A stretch of 17,337 bases of DNA from DAOTXN01 sp034435435 (GTDB lineage: Bacteria > Chloroflexota > Anaerolineae > S140-20), in contig DAOTXN010000038.1 in assembly GCA_034435435.1 (NCBI GenBank), positions 1-17,337 on the forward strand, written 5' to 3'. Both the position numbers and the translations under genes were made by a program. This document shows, one piece after another, positions 1-7,588 of the stretch (positions are counted from its first letter, which is position 1; every line of letters starts with the position of its first letter). Under the pieces are notes generated by a model. That model was not told where the DNA came from. It searched no databases and was given only the letters and a program-made list of their open reading frames with translations.

Positions 1-362
1 CAAAGAAAAACGCGGGCCCCCCCCCCCCCGGGGGGGGGCGCAGAAGCTAATGAGGGTGTGATGATGGAGGCTCCAGAGAATGCAACGGTGTAAGGAAACA
101 ACGATGGGCCAGAGTGTTGGTGCAATGTGCAACAGCGAAAGACGACGGGCTAGATGGAGTGAAAATGTGCTGCGACGAACTGCGACGCAAGGTAGATACG
201 CTACATTAAAGACAACATTGAGCTATGTGGTGTGACAAGGTGCTGGTGTGTACAGCGATGATGGGTCTTTGGATAATCTTGTTCGATTTCCCTGGAGTGT
301 TCCTCTGTATCCTATTCTATGCCCGCAAGATCAAATACCCATAAAAGAGTTATTAAAAATTT
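1..362. other. Gene-free left edge with a GC homopolymer palindrome
   Basis: I see no gene with coding character here. Positions 14-38 are GGG, then 13 C, then 9 G, a pure GC self-complementary tract. The sequence after it (about 40-250) is purine-rich, with short repetitive words and no recognisable protein or RNA. An open frame beginning at 248 runs antisense into the methyltransferase and is not believed. No clear hairpin-plus-T-run terminator for the leftward methyltransferase gene is visible. The homopolymer may be an assembly or sequencing artefact at a contig end. Confidence 0.5.
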
Positions 363-1295
363 CTAGTCGCCTGGACAAGCGTCCTTCCTCAAGTCGTATA
401 GCCCATCCTGAATCGGCCAACAACTTTGACACTTGCTGCATCGCAGGTGAGAGGTTGTTTCGAGTAATTCGATATTGTAGCACTTGGGGCAGCGAAAGAA
501 CACGCTCCTACCTGCTGCTGGCTTGTGCCGGGTCGCCTGACTTTTCACAAAAACACTGGGGGTCAATTGCCACCAGCGCCCGCTAGGCTGAGCAAATCTG
601 TCGAACTGAACCAGCCAGTGGGTAGGAATGACTTTTTTGAGCCAATTGAGGCGCAAGTGCGAGACCGAGCGGATGGTTTCGGTTTTGAACCCGGCCTCGG
701 CCAGGCGCGTGTGCATCCAGCGCGGATGAAAATCGAAATTGAGGGCGGCAAATTCCAGAGGCGCTTGTGCAAAGGGATTCCAATCTTGTCGGTTGAATAG
801 CCAACGCAAGATGGCTTTTAAATTCCGCTTGTTGGCAAACTCTAGCACAAAGATTCCGCCCGGAGCCACAATCTCGCTGATGCCACGCAGCACGCGCGGG
901 ACGTCCTGTGCGTGATGGATGACGCGCACCATAGTCACAGTATCGAAAACGCCGGCAGCAAAAGGCAAAGCGTAGAAATCGCCCGCCACGTAGACGTACT
1001 GGGGGCGGCCTGACGGACCGCTATCTCCTAATCTGGCGCGAGCCTCCTGGAGCAAAGAGCGGGAATAATCAAACAAAACGACTTGGTCATATCCGGCATA
1101 CATATCCGCCCAGCGCCCGAATCCCGCACCGATTTCGACCAGGCGCCGTCCCGACGGAGGTAACATTGCACGCATCGCAACGCGCTCGACGGCGTTCTCA
1201 TAGGTGCGTTCCTGGGTCCAAAAGTCAGTGCGATACGTGGACCCTTCATAGTCGCAAATGTCCGGTTGAAGCGCGAGTTGAATCTTAGAACCCAT
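363..1295 (-). CDS. Class I SAM-dependent methyltransferase with C-terminal zinc ribbon
   Basis: This is a 310-residue protein if translation starts at the ATG at 1295, which overlaps the end of the upstream gene by 11 bases. An in-frame start at 1337 would add 14 residues lying deeper in the upstream gene. Motif I is VEIGAGFGRW (about residues 53-62), followed by VVLFDYS with the acidic residue that binds the SAM ribose. GDFYALPF and the IVAPGGIFVLEF strand further down complete a Methyltransf_11-type Rossmann fold. The last ~40 residues contain CPKC and CSKC pairs, typical of a Trm112-like zinc ribbon, ending in a 'PIxDGLYDL'-like tail. The substrate cannot be read from sequence. It is the last gene of a leftward operon with the membrane-anchored hypothetical and the HAD remnant. 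Family assignment is firm; a small-molecule, lipid or macromolecular substrate is open. Confidence 0.85.
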   Translation of the reverse strand: MGSKIQLALQPDICDYEGSTYRTDFWTQERTYENAVERVAMRAMLPPSGRRLVEIGAGFGRWADMYAGYDQVVLFDYSRSLLQEARARLGDSGPSGRPQYVYVAGDFYALPFAAGVFDTVTMVRVIHHAQDVPRVLRGISEIVAPGGIFVLEFANKRNLKAILRWLFNRQDWNPFAQAPLEFAALNFDFHPRWMHTRLAEAGFKTETIRSVSHLRLNWLKKVIPTHWLVQFDRFAQPSGRWWQLTPSVFVKSQATRHKPAAGRSVFFRCPKCYNIELLETTSHLRCSKCQSCWPIQDGLYDLRKDACPGD

Positions 1296-1878
1296 CAGGC
1301 AGATCTTCCAAATAGTCCCGGAGGGGGCCCAAGACACCGTTCAACTTGACAACCACTTGATTTAGCTCAGTTTCATCGAGCGGGATCGTCACCTCTACGG
1401 GAAACTGCACCGGAATGGCATTCTGGACCGGCACATTCAGATTGAGCAGCACAGGCAATTCCAGGCCCTTGGGCAGGTTTAGGACCACTGTTCCATTGAT
1501 CGATCCGCCGCCGCCGGGCAGATTAAAAGTGGCCGGACGCACCAAATTCACATCTTGAGACAATATTACCGTCGTGGCCTGGTTCAAGGGCAGTGTAAAG
1601 CTGATGGGGATTTGCTCATCTATGGGGATGGTGCGCACAATCGTCGCCCGATCCAGCGCGTCGATCGCACCTTGAAGGTCATCTAACAACGGCTCAACGA
1701 TGTCGGTTTTGATGGGAAACAACAGCCAACCGGCAAAGATCAACAAAATGATGACCAATACGAAATTGACGACAAAGGAAAACAAAATGGCGATATTTTT
1801 AAAAGCATGCCACGTTTTCCGGCCACTGAATGTGATTCGTTTTTTTTCATTTTGTTGAGTATTATTTTCGAGTGACAC
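1285..1878 (-). CDS. Conserved hypothetical, single-helix membrane-anchored protein
   Basis: The protein has 197 residues and a GTG start at 1878 preceded by a very good Shine-Dalgarno (AAGGAGG, 5 bases away), which decides the start. A charged, polar cytoplasmic N-terminus of ~25 residues is followed by one strongly hydrophobic helix (about residues 27-54). An extracytoplasmic domain follows, rich in Leu, Val, Pro and Thr with alternating short strands, including a GGGG turn (about residue 123) and repeated 'IPxxFxLPL'/'VPVxFPVxVTIPL' segments. This looks like a beta-rich domain built of similar repeats. There are no catalytic motifs and I do not recognise a named family. The start overlaps the end of the HAD remnant by 17 bases and the stop overlaps the methyltransferase start, so the three are probably one transcript. 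Confidence 0.75.
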   Translation of the reverse strand: MSLENNTQQNEKKRITFSGRKTWHAFKNIAILFSFVVNFVLVIILLIFAGWLLFPIKTDIVEPLLDDLQGAIDALDRATIVRTIPIDEQIPISFTLPLNQATTVILSQDVNLVRPATFNLPGGGGSINGTVVLNLPKGLELPVLLNLNVPVQNAIPVQFPVEVTIPLDETELNQVVVKLNGVLGPLRDYLEDLPDGF

Positions 1879-2131
1879 AGTTTCCTCCTTTTGTGTTCAC
1901 TATCAACGAGCGTTCGAAAAGCTGCGGCAATTGCGCAATGCTTTCCAATACGAAATCGGGTTGAAGTGACGACTCGCTCAAGTCCTGTTCCCTGGTTACG
2001 CCCGTCAGCACTAATGCCGTGTGCATCCCGGCGCGGCGTCCCAATTCTATATCGGTTTCCAGACGGTCGCCAACGACCAGGCATTCTTGGGCCTGGCGCG
2101 AGATTGGCGTTTCACGTGAAACAAAGTGGCC
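1862..2131 (-). pseudogene. 5'-truncated HAD-IIA (NagD-like) hydrolase remnant
   Basis: Only the C-terminal ~90 residues of a normally ~260-residue HAD subfamily IIA sugar phosphatase remain. The visible part contains ECLVVGDRLETDIELGRRAGM, which carries the HAD motif IV acidic residues and the GxxAGM loop. ALVLTGVT and a C-terminal 'PDFVLESIAQLPQLF' follow, all characteristic of NagD-type proteins. The catalytic DxD motif I, motif II and the cap domain are absent. The frame is closed upstream by a TGA at 2132-2134, and no plausible start codon lies before the conserved block (the first candidate is a TTG at 2044, inside motif IV). The YhfC-like gene ends only 21 bases upstream, so a deletion or rearrangement probably joined two gene tails. 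The parS-like palindrome 2108-2123 lies in the first codons of the remnant. Confidence 0.75.
2108..2123. promoter_or_regulatory. parS: parS-like palindrome (candidate ParB-binding centromere site)
   Basis: The 16-mer CGTTTCACGTGAAACA matches the bacterial parS consensus TGTTTCACGTGAAACA at 15 of 16 positions, including the full central 14-bp palindrome GTTTCACGTGAAAC. parS sites load the CTPase ParB for chromosome or plasmid segregation and are often inside or beside ordinary genes. No parA/parB gene is in the window, so function is inferred from the motif alone. Other CACGTG-binding regulators are an alternative reading. Confidence 0.55.
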
Positions 2132-2152
2132 TCACCCTCTTTATGCTGGCTT

Positions 2153-2914
2153 TCATCCTGCAGCGCTGGTCTGGTTCCGAATGGTTGGCCAGAGCTTGAC
2201 CAGGAACCAGACAGCAAATCCGCTAAAAAGCAAGGTGAGAACCAGCCAAACAAAAAGCCCCCCGTAAGCCCCCCCAAACAAGGGAAGTATGCGGGAGAGA
2301 AAATGGAGCGCCACCGCCCCCGCAAGAGGCTGCCAGCGCTGGTGCATCCAACTCCCCAAGACGATGATAGCCAGCGCCATCTGAATGGGAATGAGGGCCA
2401 CAGATTGAGCTACTTGTACCAGAGGAACATACCACTGGGTGCTCCAAAAGTCATCAATGAGTTCGCGGATTTCGTCCACCCGCGAGGGTTCCACGTCTTC
2501 CTCCGCGACGTCGTCGGTGCGCGCTGCCAGGCTAACCAGCTCGGCGTCGGTCGCGTCGTGCAGCGACATCATCTGCGTCAACGGTAGAGCGACAAAGATA
2601 ATGCCCAACACAATCAGCTCGGCCCCCCCTTGACCGGTCCCGACCATCAACGCCTCTCGTTCGGTTTCGACGGCCTTGAGCTGGTAGCGATAAACGAGAT
2701 ACAGGATTCCCATTTGAGCGACCGAGGCCAACAACACGCTGGCAATTCCCGGCAAAGGAACAAAATTGGTCACCACCCACGCGGCCACAAAAGCCAGCGC
2801 GCCGCCCAAGAAAAGCATCCACGAGAGCCTCAAGCGGCGTTTGAGCCAGAATCCGACCAGGATCGGTGCGACGATCATCAGTGTGATCTGAAGGTACAAC
2901 ATAGCAGTGAGCAT
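2153..2914 (-). CDS. YhfC-type putative intramembrane metalloprotease family membrane protein
   Basis: The ATG at 2914 is chosen because AAAGGAG lies 6 bases upstream; a GTG at 2917 is in frame but too close. The product is 253 residues with about seven hydrophobic helices. The segment GTGQGGAELIVLG (about 92-104) matches the glycine-rich helix carrying the conserved Glu of the YhfC/DUF2324 family (related to CPBP-type membrane peptidases), and 'ALHFLSR' (His about 204) matches a later conserved His. A polar stretch rich in Asp/Glu (about 120-155) forms a soluble loop. The helix in which relatives usually carry another His reads 'ALIPIQMALAI', with Gln where I would expect the metal ligand, so peptidase activity is uncertain. 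It is the first gene of the leftward transcript from a promoter at 2952-2981. Family call moderate, activity unknown. Confidence 0.6.
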   Translation of the reverse strand: MLTAMLYLQITLMIVAPILVGFWLKRRLRLSWMLFLGGALAFVAAWVVTNFVPLPGIASVLLASVAQMGILYLVYRYQLKAVETEREALMVGTGQGGAELIVLGIIFVALPLTQMMSLHDATDAELVSLAARTDDVAEEDVEPSRVDEIRELIDDFWSTQWYVPLVQVAQSVALIPIQMALAIIVLGSWMHQRWQPLAGAVALHFLSRILPLFGGAYGGLFVWLVLTLLFSGFAVWFLVKLWPTIRNQTSAAG

Positions 2915-2951
2915 CACGGTCTCCTTTAATGCCTCGAGGTGTCAATGCGCT

Positions 2952-2981
2952 ATCCTATCACAAGATTGATAGAAATGCCAA
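2952..2981 (-). promoter_or_regulatory. Promoter with overlapping inverted repeat for the leftward operon
   Basis: Read on the minus strand, TTGGCA (2981-2976) is separated by 18 bases from TAGGAT (2957-2952), both 5/6 matches to sigma70-type elements, about 40 bases upstream of the YhfC-like start codon. An inverted repeat CTATCA-N6-TGATAG (2955-2972) occupies the spacer and the -10 edge, placing it ideally for a repressor. The regulator is not identifiable. Confidence 0.5.
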
Positions 2982-3070
2982 TGTGCAGCGGTTGACCGAT
3001 GCCCAGTGATTGAGGAGAAAAGGTGCGGAATCTCCTTGCGCCCTTGACGAATCGGCGCAACTGTGGAATA

Positions 3071-3102
3071 TTGACGGGTGGTATACACCATTTCGGTTAT
3101 GC
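3071..3102 (+). promoter_or_regulatory. Possible promoter and inverted repeat upstream of the flavoprotein gene
   Basis: TTGACG at 3071-3076 is a good -35 element. The best -10 is weak (GGTTAT, 3095-3100, 18-base spacing). Between them lies GGTG-GTATA-CACC (3077-3089), a small inverted repeat in the style of GntR- or LacI-type operators. This is the most promoter-like stretch in the 228-base divergent region; assignment is tentative. Confidence 0.3.
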
Positions 3103-3142
3103 AGAGACTTGTCGGGACACTTGACCAGACGGGAGGGTACAC

Positions 3143-5581
3143 GTGCGCGACCAGGCACAAATCGTCATCATCGGCGGCGGCATTGTCGGGTGCAGCATCG
3201 CCTATCACCTGGCCCAAAAAGGCCAAACCGACGTCCTTTTGGTAGAAAAGAACGAACTGACCAGCGGCTCGACGGCCCACGCCGCCGGCCTGGTCACTCA
3301 ATTTCACACTTCGCCCACCATGATGCAGATCCGGGCGTACAGCATCCAACTATACAACCAGCTCAAAGCCGATTTGGGCGGCGCGCTCGACTGGCACCCG
3401 GTCGGCAGCCTCCGAGTGGCCTCCAGCCCGGGGCGGCTCAAGGCCATGCAACGGCGGGTCAGCCAGGCGCGGGCGTTGGGGCTGGACGTGGAAATCATCT
3501 CGCCGGCCGAGGCGCTGCGCATTTATCCCTACATGACCGAAAAGGACCTCTACGGCGCGGTGTACCTGGCCCAAGATGGTCACCTCGACCCCAGCAGCAT
3601 CACCTACGAGCTGGCCCGCCGCGCCCGGCACATGGGTGTCACAATCCAGACCGGCGTGCGCGTCACGGGCATCGGTCTCTCGCCGCGCAGTGAGGTCGAA
3701 CATGTGGACACCGACTACGGACAGATCAAAACCGAGTGCGTGGTCAACGCTGCCGGCATGTGGGCGCCCCGCATCGGCCAGATGGTCGGCGCACTCGTCC
3801 CGATGATGCCGGTCAACCACCAGCACCTCACCACCCAGCCCATTCCCGGTCACGAGCTGCCCCGCGAGACGCCGGTTTTGCGCGACCCCGACAACCTGGT
3901 TTACATCCGCGAGGAGGTGCGTGGCTTTCTCATCGGCGGGTTCGAGACCCATCCCGTGGCGTGGTCGGTGGACGGCGTGGCGTGGGAGCATGCCGCTCAA
4001 ACGCTGGCCCCCGCCTGGGAGCAGTTCGAGCCGGTGATGGAAGGCGCCATCCGGCGCATCCCCATGCTGGCCGAGGCGGGCATTGTCACACTGGTCAACC
4101 ACCCAGACGCCATGACGCCCGATGGCAACCCCTGCCTGGGACCGCTGCCGGGGCTGCGCGGGTTCTACGTGGCGGCCGGCATGTCGCTGAACGGGTTCGG
4201 CGGCGCGGGGGGCATCGGCAAAAACATGGCCGAATGGATCCTCGACGGCGAGCCATCCCTGGACCTGCACGAAATGAACGTGCGCCGCTTTGGGCCGCAT
4301 TTCGCCGACCGGCATTTTCTGGTCGAACGGGCGCGCGAGGCCTATCGGTATTATTATCACTTGCGCTATCCCCACGACGAAAACGAATGGGGCCGGCCGC
4401 TGCGCACCACGCCGCTCTACCCGCGCCTGCAAGAACTGAGCGCGGTGTTTGGCGAGAAAAACGGCTGGGAACGGGCCAACTATTTCTGTCCGGGTCAGCC
4501 GTGGCGGCGCGCCGGCGCCGACCAGCAACAATGGGGCTGGGAACGCCCGCCCCACTTTGAACGGGTCGGCGAGGAACACCGGGCCGTCCGCGAGCGCGTA
4601 GGATTGCTCGACTTGAGCTCTTTTGGTAAACTTGAAATCAGCGGTTCCGGGGCGCTGGGATTCTTACAGCGGTTGGCGGTCGGCGATATGGACAGACCTG
4701 TTGGCAGTGTGATGTACACTCAATTCCTCAACCCCAAAGGTGGCATCGAAAGCGACGTCACCATCACTCGCCTCACCACGGACCGCTTTCGAGTGATCAC
4801 CGGCACTGCCTTTGCCGCCAGCGATTTGGGCTGGATACGTATGCACCTCGACGACGACGCGGTAGAGCTGCGCGACGTGACCACGGACTGGGCCGTGTTG
4901 GCTGTGTGGGGACCGCGCGCTCGTGGCGTGTTGAGCGCCGTGACGCACGCCGACGTGTCGAACGCCGCCTTTCCTTACATGACCGCCCAGACTATTCAGA
5001 TTGGCGCCTCATCGGTGTGGGCGCAGCGCATCAGCTACGCTGGCGAATTGGGCTGGGAGTTGTACGTCGCGCCAGACCAGGCCATCGCCGTGTGGGATGC
5101 GCTGCTGGCGGCCGGGCAGCCATTTGGCATCGCGCCGGTGGGGTACAAGGCGCTGGATTCGTTGCGTCTGGAAAAAGGCTACCGCTACTGGAGCGCCGAC
5201 ATCACCCCGGCCGATAATCCCTACGAAGCCGGGCTGAGTTTTTGCGTGGCGTTGGACAAAGGTGACTTTATCGGTCGAGACGCGCTGGTCGAAATCAAAC
5301 GTGAAGGTCTGCGGCGCAAACTCTGCACGCTGGTTTTAGAGGACGCAACCTGCGTCATCTATGGCGGCGAGGCCATCTGCCTGGAAGACCGCGTCGTGGG
5401 GCGGGTACGCAGCGCGGGTTACGGCTACACGCTGGGGAAAAACATCGCCTATGCCTATTTGCCGCTCGAGTTGGCCCGGGTCGGCGCGTGGCTGGGGGTT
5501 GTGGTGCACGGAGAATGCCTCGGCGCTCAGGTGGTCTCTAGCCCACTTTATGATCCAGAGGGCGCGCGGTTGCGACTATAG
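3143..5581 (+). CDS. Dimethylglycine/sarcosine dehydrogenase-like FAD oxidoreductase fused to GcvT domain
   Basis: The protein has 812 residues; the GTG start has GGGAGGG 6 bases upstream. The N-terminal Rossmann motif is VIIGGGIVGCSIAYHLA (8-24) with the FAD-ribose Glu35 at the end of strand 2. GSTAHAAGL (42-50) aligns with the GSTWHAAGL site of dimethylglycine and sarcosine dehydrogenases, so His46 is the likely covalent flavin attachment residue. Order: DAO domain (about 5-365), FAD-oxidoreductase middle domain (about 365-425), then GcvT aminomethyltransferase (about 430-700) and its C-terminal barrel (about 710-805). In GcvT, Asp538 in GGIESDVTITRL matches the conserved T-protein Asp, and GELGWELYV (634-642) is the usual signature. 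The expected chemistry is oxidative N-demethylation of a methylated glycine, with the one-carbon unit passed to tetrahydrofolate. The exact substrate is not decidable. A phosphodiesterase-like gene follows after 35 bases. Confidence 0.85.
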   Translation: MRDQAQIVIIGGGIVGCSIAYHLAQKGQTDVLLVEKNELTSGSTAHAAGLVTQFHTSPTMMQIRAYSIQLYNQLKADLGGALDWHPVGSLRVASSPGRLKAMQRRVSQARALGLDVEIISPAEALRIYPYMTEKDLYGAVYLAQDGHLDPSSITYELARRARHMGVTIQTGVRVTGIGLSPRSEVEHVDTDYGQIKTECVVNAAGMWAPRIGQMVGALVPMMPVNHQHLTTQPIPGHELPRETPVLRDPDNLVYIREEVRGFLIGGFETHPVAWSVDGVAWEHAAQTLAPAWEQFEPVMEGAIRRIPMLAEAGIVTLVNHPDAMTPDGNPCLGPLPGLRGFYVAAGMSLNGFGGAGGIGKNMAEWILDGEPSLDLHEMNVRRFGPHFADRHFLVERAREAYRYYYHLRYPHDENEWGRPLRTTPLYPRLQELSAVFGEKNGWERANYFCPGQPWRRAGADQQQWGWERPPHFERVGEEHRAVRERVGLLDLSSFGKLEISGSGALGFLQRLAVGDMDRPVGSVMYTQFLNPKGGIESDVTITRLTTDRFRVITGTAFAASDLGWIRMHLDDDAVELRDVTTDWAVLAVWGPRARGVLSAVTHADVSNAAFPYMTAQTIQIGASSVWAQRISYAGELGWELYVAPDQAIAVWDALLAAGQPFGIAPVGYKALDSLRLEKGYRYWSADITPADNPYEAGLSFCVALDKGDFIGRDALVEIKREGLRRKLCTLVLEDATCVIYGGEAICLEDRVVGRVRSAGYGYTLGKNIAYAYLPLELARVGAWLGVVVHGECLGAQVVSSPLYDPEGARLRL

Positions 5582-5616
5582 CCGTATTGAGATAGCATGG
5601 TTGGTGGAGGTGCACC

Positions 5617-6426
5617 ATGAAAGTCATTCTCGTCGTTTCCGATGGCCTGCGCGATGACGTCGCCGCACGGCAGATGGGCTACCTGGAGCATCTGGTCGAA
5701 GCCAGGCTGGCTACCCGCTACACCGTCATCGGCGAGCTGCCCACGATGTCGCGCCCGATGTACGAGACGATCCACACCGGCGCACCGGTCAGTGTGCATG
5801 GCGTGGTGAGCAATCAAATCGTGCGGCGCTCCACCATGCCCAACGTTTTTCAAACCGCCGTCGCGCACGGCAAAACCACCGCCGCAGCCGCATACGCGTG
5901 GTTCTCTGAGCTGTATAACAAGGTTCCTTACGACCTGCTGGACGACCGCGAAGTGGACGACCCGGCGCTGCTCATCCAGCACGGGCGCTTTTACACCGAA
6001 GACAGCTATCCTGACAAAGAGCTTTTCGCCGCCGCCGGCATGTTGGTGCGCAGGTTCGCGCCCGACTATTTGCTGGTCCATCCGATGGGGATGGACACCA
6101 TTGGCGAGACCTATGGGGCCGACTCGAGCGAATATCGCAACAACGCCATCGTGCAAGACATCATCTTGGCTAACCTCATCCCCGAATGGCTGGCGCGGGG
6201 CTATATCGTGCTCGTCACCGGCGACCACGGCGTCAACAACGACAAATCGCACGGCGGCGCCACCCCCGACGTGCGCCACGTGCCGCTATACATCATCCCG
6301 CCGGACGGCAAAGGGCAGGGGGATACCGGGCAAAGTGTCTCGCAATTGCGCATCGCACCGACGGTGTGCCGGCTATTGGATGTGCCCATCCCAGAGACAA
6401 TGAAATACCCACCACTGGCAGGTTAG
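5617..6426 (+). CDS. Alkaline phosphatase superfamily hydrolase (phosphodiesterase/nucleotide pyrophosphatase type)
   Basis: The protein has 269 residues, with GGTGGAGGTG 5 bases before the ATG. The fold is read from Asp9 in VVSDGLRDD (first metal), PTMSRPMY (42-49; Thr43 or Ser45 in the nucleophile position), HPMGMDTIGETYG (155-167), TGDHGVNND (201-209, Asp203 and His204) and His212. This is the two-metal site of the type I phosphodiesterase/phosphonoacetate hydrolase/iPGM superfamily. In many relatives the third motif is DxxGHxxG; here the His is Glu164, so one metal site may differ. There is no signal peptide, so a cytoplasmic role is likely. It is probably co-transcribed with the flavoprotein gene. 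A role in releasing a choline- or glycine-derived headgroup is possible but only a guess from the pairing. Confidence 0.75.
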   Translation: MKVILVVSDGLRDDVAARQMGYLEHLVEARLATRYTVIGELPTMSRPMYETIHTGAPVSVHGVVSNQIVRRSTMPNVFQTAVAHGKTTAAAAYAWFSELYNKVPYDLLDDREVDDPALLIQHGRFYTEDSYPDKELFAAAGMLVRRFAPDYLLVHPMGMDTIGETYGADSSEYRNNAIVQDIILANLIPEWLARGYIVLVTGDHGVNNDKSHGGATPDVRHVPLYIIPPDGKGQGDTGQSVSQLRIAPTVCRLLDVPIPETMKYPPLAG

Positions 6427-6450
6427 TCGAGCGATTCGTCAAAAAGGATC

Positions 6451-6480
6451 TTGACAAGTAGGCCGGTGTTGTGCTATAAT
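6451..6480 (+). promoter_or_regulatory. Strong sigma70-type promoter of the first lacI-family gene
   Basis: TTGACA (6451-6456) and TATAAT (6475-6480) are both perfect consensus hexamers separated by 18 bases. The promoter lies 25 bases after the end of the hydrolase gene and 40 bases before the regulator start. The operator-like palindrome 6480-6493 begins at the last base of the -10 element, so binding there would block initiation. Confidence 0.85.
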
Positions 6481-6493
6481 GGAACCGGTTCCA
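6480..6493. promoter_or_regulatory. LacI-type operator, perfect 14-bp palindrome
   Basis: TGGAACCGGTTCCA is a perfect even-length palindrome with a central CG step, the classic form of LacI/GalR-family operators. It covers the predicted transcription start of the adjacent LacI-family gene, so negative autoregulation is the simplest reading. I saw no second copy in the window. Confidence 0.75.
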
Positions 6494-6519
6494 TTTAGCT
6501 TGGGAGTTGAGGAGGGCCC

Positions 6520-7524
6520 GTGGCGACCATTCGCGACGTCGCTCAAAAAGCCGGCGTGGGTCTCGGAACTGTCTCCAGGGTGTTGAACAACAGCCCGCTG
6601 GTGAGCGAGGCCACCCGCCAGCGCGTGCTTGAAGTCATCACTGCGCTCAATTATTCTCCCAGCCCGGTGGCCCGCCGCCTGTCGTTGGGCAAAACCCTTA
6701 CCATTGCTGCGATTGTCCCTTTCTTCACCCGTCCTTCGGTCGTTGAGCGCCTGAAGGGTGTCGAAGCGACGCTGGTCGAAAGCGAATATGATTTGATCGT
6801 ATTCAACGTGGAGACGGTGGAGCGGCGCGATACCTGTTTTTGGGACGTTCCCCGCCGCGAGCGTGTGGATGGCGCGTTGATTATGTCCCTGGCTCCGAGC
6901 GACAAAGACGTGGCTCGCTTTGCCCGCGCCGGTGTGCCGGTGGTGCTGGTGGACGTGAATCATCCTGCCCTCAGCCGGGCCGTGACCGACGACGTGGCTG
7001 GTGGTCGGATGGCGACGCAATACCTGATCGATCTGGGCCATCGCCGCATTGGGTACATCAGCGACCCGTTGGAAAGCCCTTTTAATTTTACATCCAGCCG
7101 CGACCGCTATCTTGGGTATCGACAAGCTCTCGAAGCTGCTGGCATTCCTTTCCAGTCTGAGTACCATCGGCAAGGAGAACACGGGCGTTACGAGGCGCGT
7201 CGCCTGGCCATCGAGCTGTTGGCGTTGCCAGAACCGCCCACGGCTATCTTTGCAGCCAGCGACACACAGGCGATGGGTGTGTTGGAGGCCGCTCAGGGTG
7301 TGGGGATCAGTGTTCCGCAGGGCTTGTCGGTCATCGGTTACGATGACATTGAAATCGCCGAGTATCTGGGGTTGACGACGATTCGACAGCAATTGTTTGA
7401 ATCAGGTGTGCGCGGTGTAGAGCTGTTGCTGGAGACGTTAGACACACCACCCCATGAGCCGGTATGCCAAGTTTTGCCTGTAGAGTTGGTTGTGCGAGGA
7501 ACCACCGCAGCGCCACCTGATTGA
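6520..7524 (+). CDS. LacI-family transcriptional regulator (first of two)
   Basis: The protein has 334 residues; the GTG start has GAGGAGGG 3-4 bases upstream and begins exactly at the family N-terminus. The LacI DNA-binding domain is complete: ATIRDVAQKAGVGLGTVSRVLNN (2-24), the hinge helix region SPVARRLSLGKT (about 47-58), then a periplasmic-binding-protein-like sensor domain. DLGHRRIGYISDP, FAASDTQAMGVLEAA and VIGYDDIEIAEY are typical core motifs of the effector-binding domain. The recognition helix VGLGTVSRVL differs from that of the next regulator (VSRTTVSFVL), in agreement with their different operators. The effector is probably a carbohydrate but cannot be named. Its target beyond itself is not visible in the window. 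Confidence 0.93.
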   Translation: MATIRDVAQKAGVGLGTVSRVLNNSPLVSEATRQRVLEVITALNYSPSPVARRLSLGKTLTIAAIVPFFTRPSVVERLKGVEATLVESEYDLIVFNVETVERRDTCFWDVPRRERVDGALIMSLAPSDKDVARFARAGVPVVLVDVNHPALSRAVTDDVAGGRMATQYLIDLGHRRIGYISDPLESPFNFTSSRDRYLGYRQALEAAGIPFQSEYHRQGEHGRYEARRLAIELLALPEPPTAIFAASDTQAMGVLEAAQGVGISVPQGLSVIGYDDIEIAEYLGLTTIRQQLFESGVRGVELLLETLDTPPHEPVCQVLPVELVVRGTTAAPPD

Positions 7525-7559
7525 CGCCTAAACTGAACCTTAAAATTGATTTTTCCCGC

Positions 7560-7588
7560 TTGACTTGGACGAAATTCGGCAGTATAAT
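7560..7588 (+). promoter_or_regulatory. Strong promoter of the second lacI-family gene and probably the transport operon
   Basis: TTGACT (7560-7565) and a perfect TATAAT (7583-7588) are separated by 17 bases, 35 bases after the first regulator ends. The tandem operator-like repeats start at the next base. Since only a weak promoter candidate is seen between the second regulator and the binding-protein gene, read-through from here into the sugar operon is plausible. Confidence 0.8.

Noticed and set aside
248..586. Possible rightward gene at the left edge
   Set aside because: It overlaps the methyltransferase C-terminal ribbon on the other strand and has neither a Shine-Dalgarno nor recognisable sequence.
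3350..4579. 409-residue open frame antisense to the flavoprotein gene
   Set aside because: It lies entirely opposite a gene with clear FAD and GcvT motifs, its sequence is rich in His/Arg/Gly/Ala as expected of a shadow frame in GC-rich DNA, and it has no recognisable domain.
6439..7392. 317-residue open frame antisense to the first lacI gene
   Set aside because: It is opposite a complete LacI-family protein and shows no domain or ribosome-binding site.
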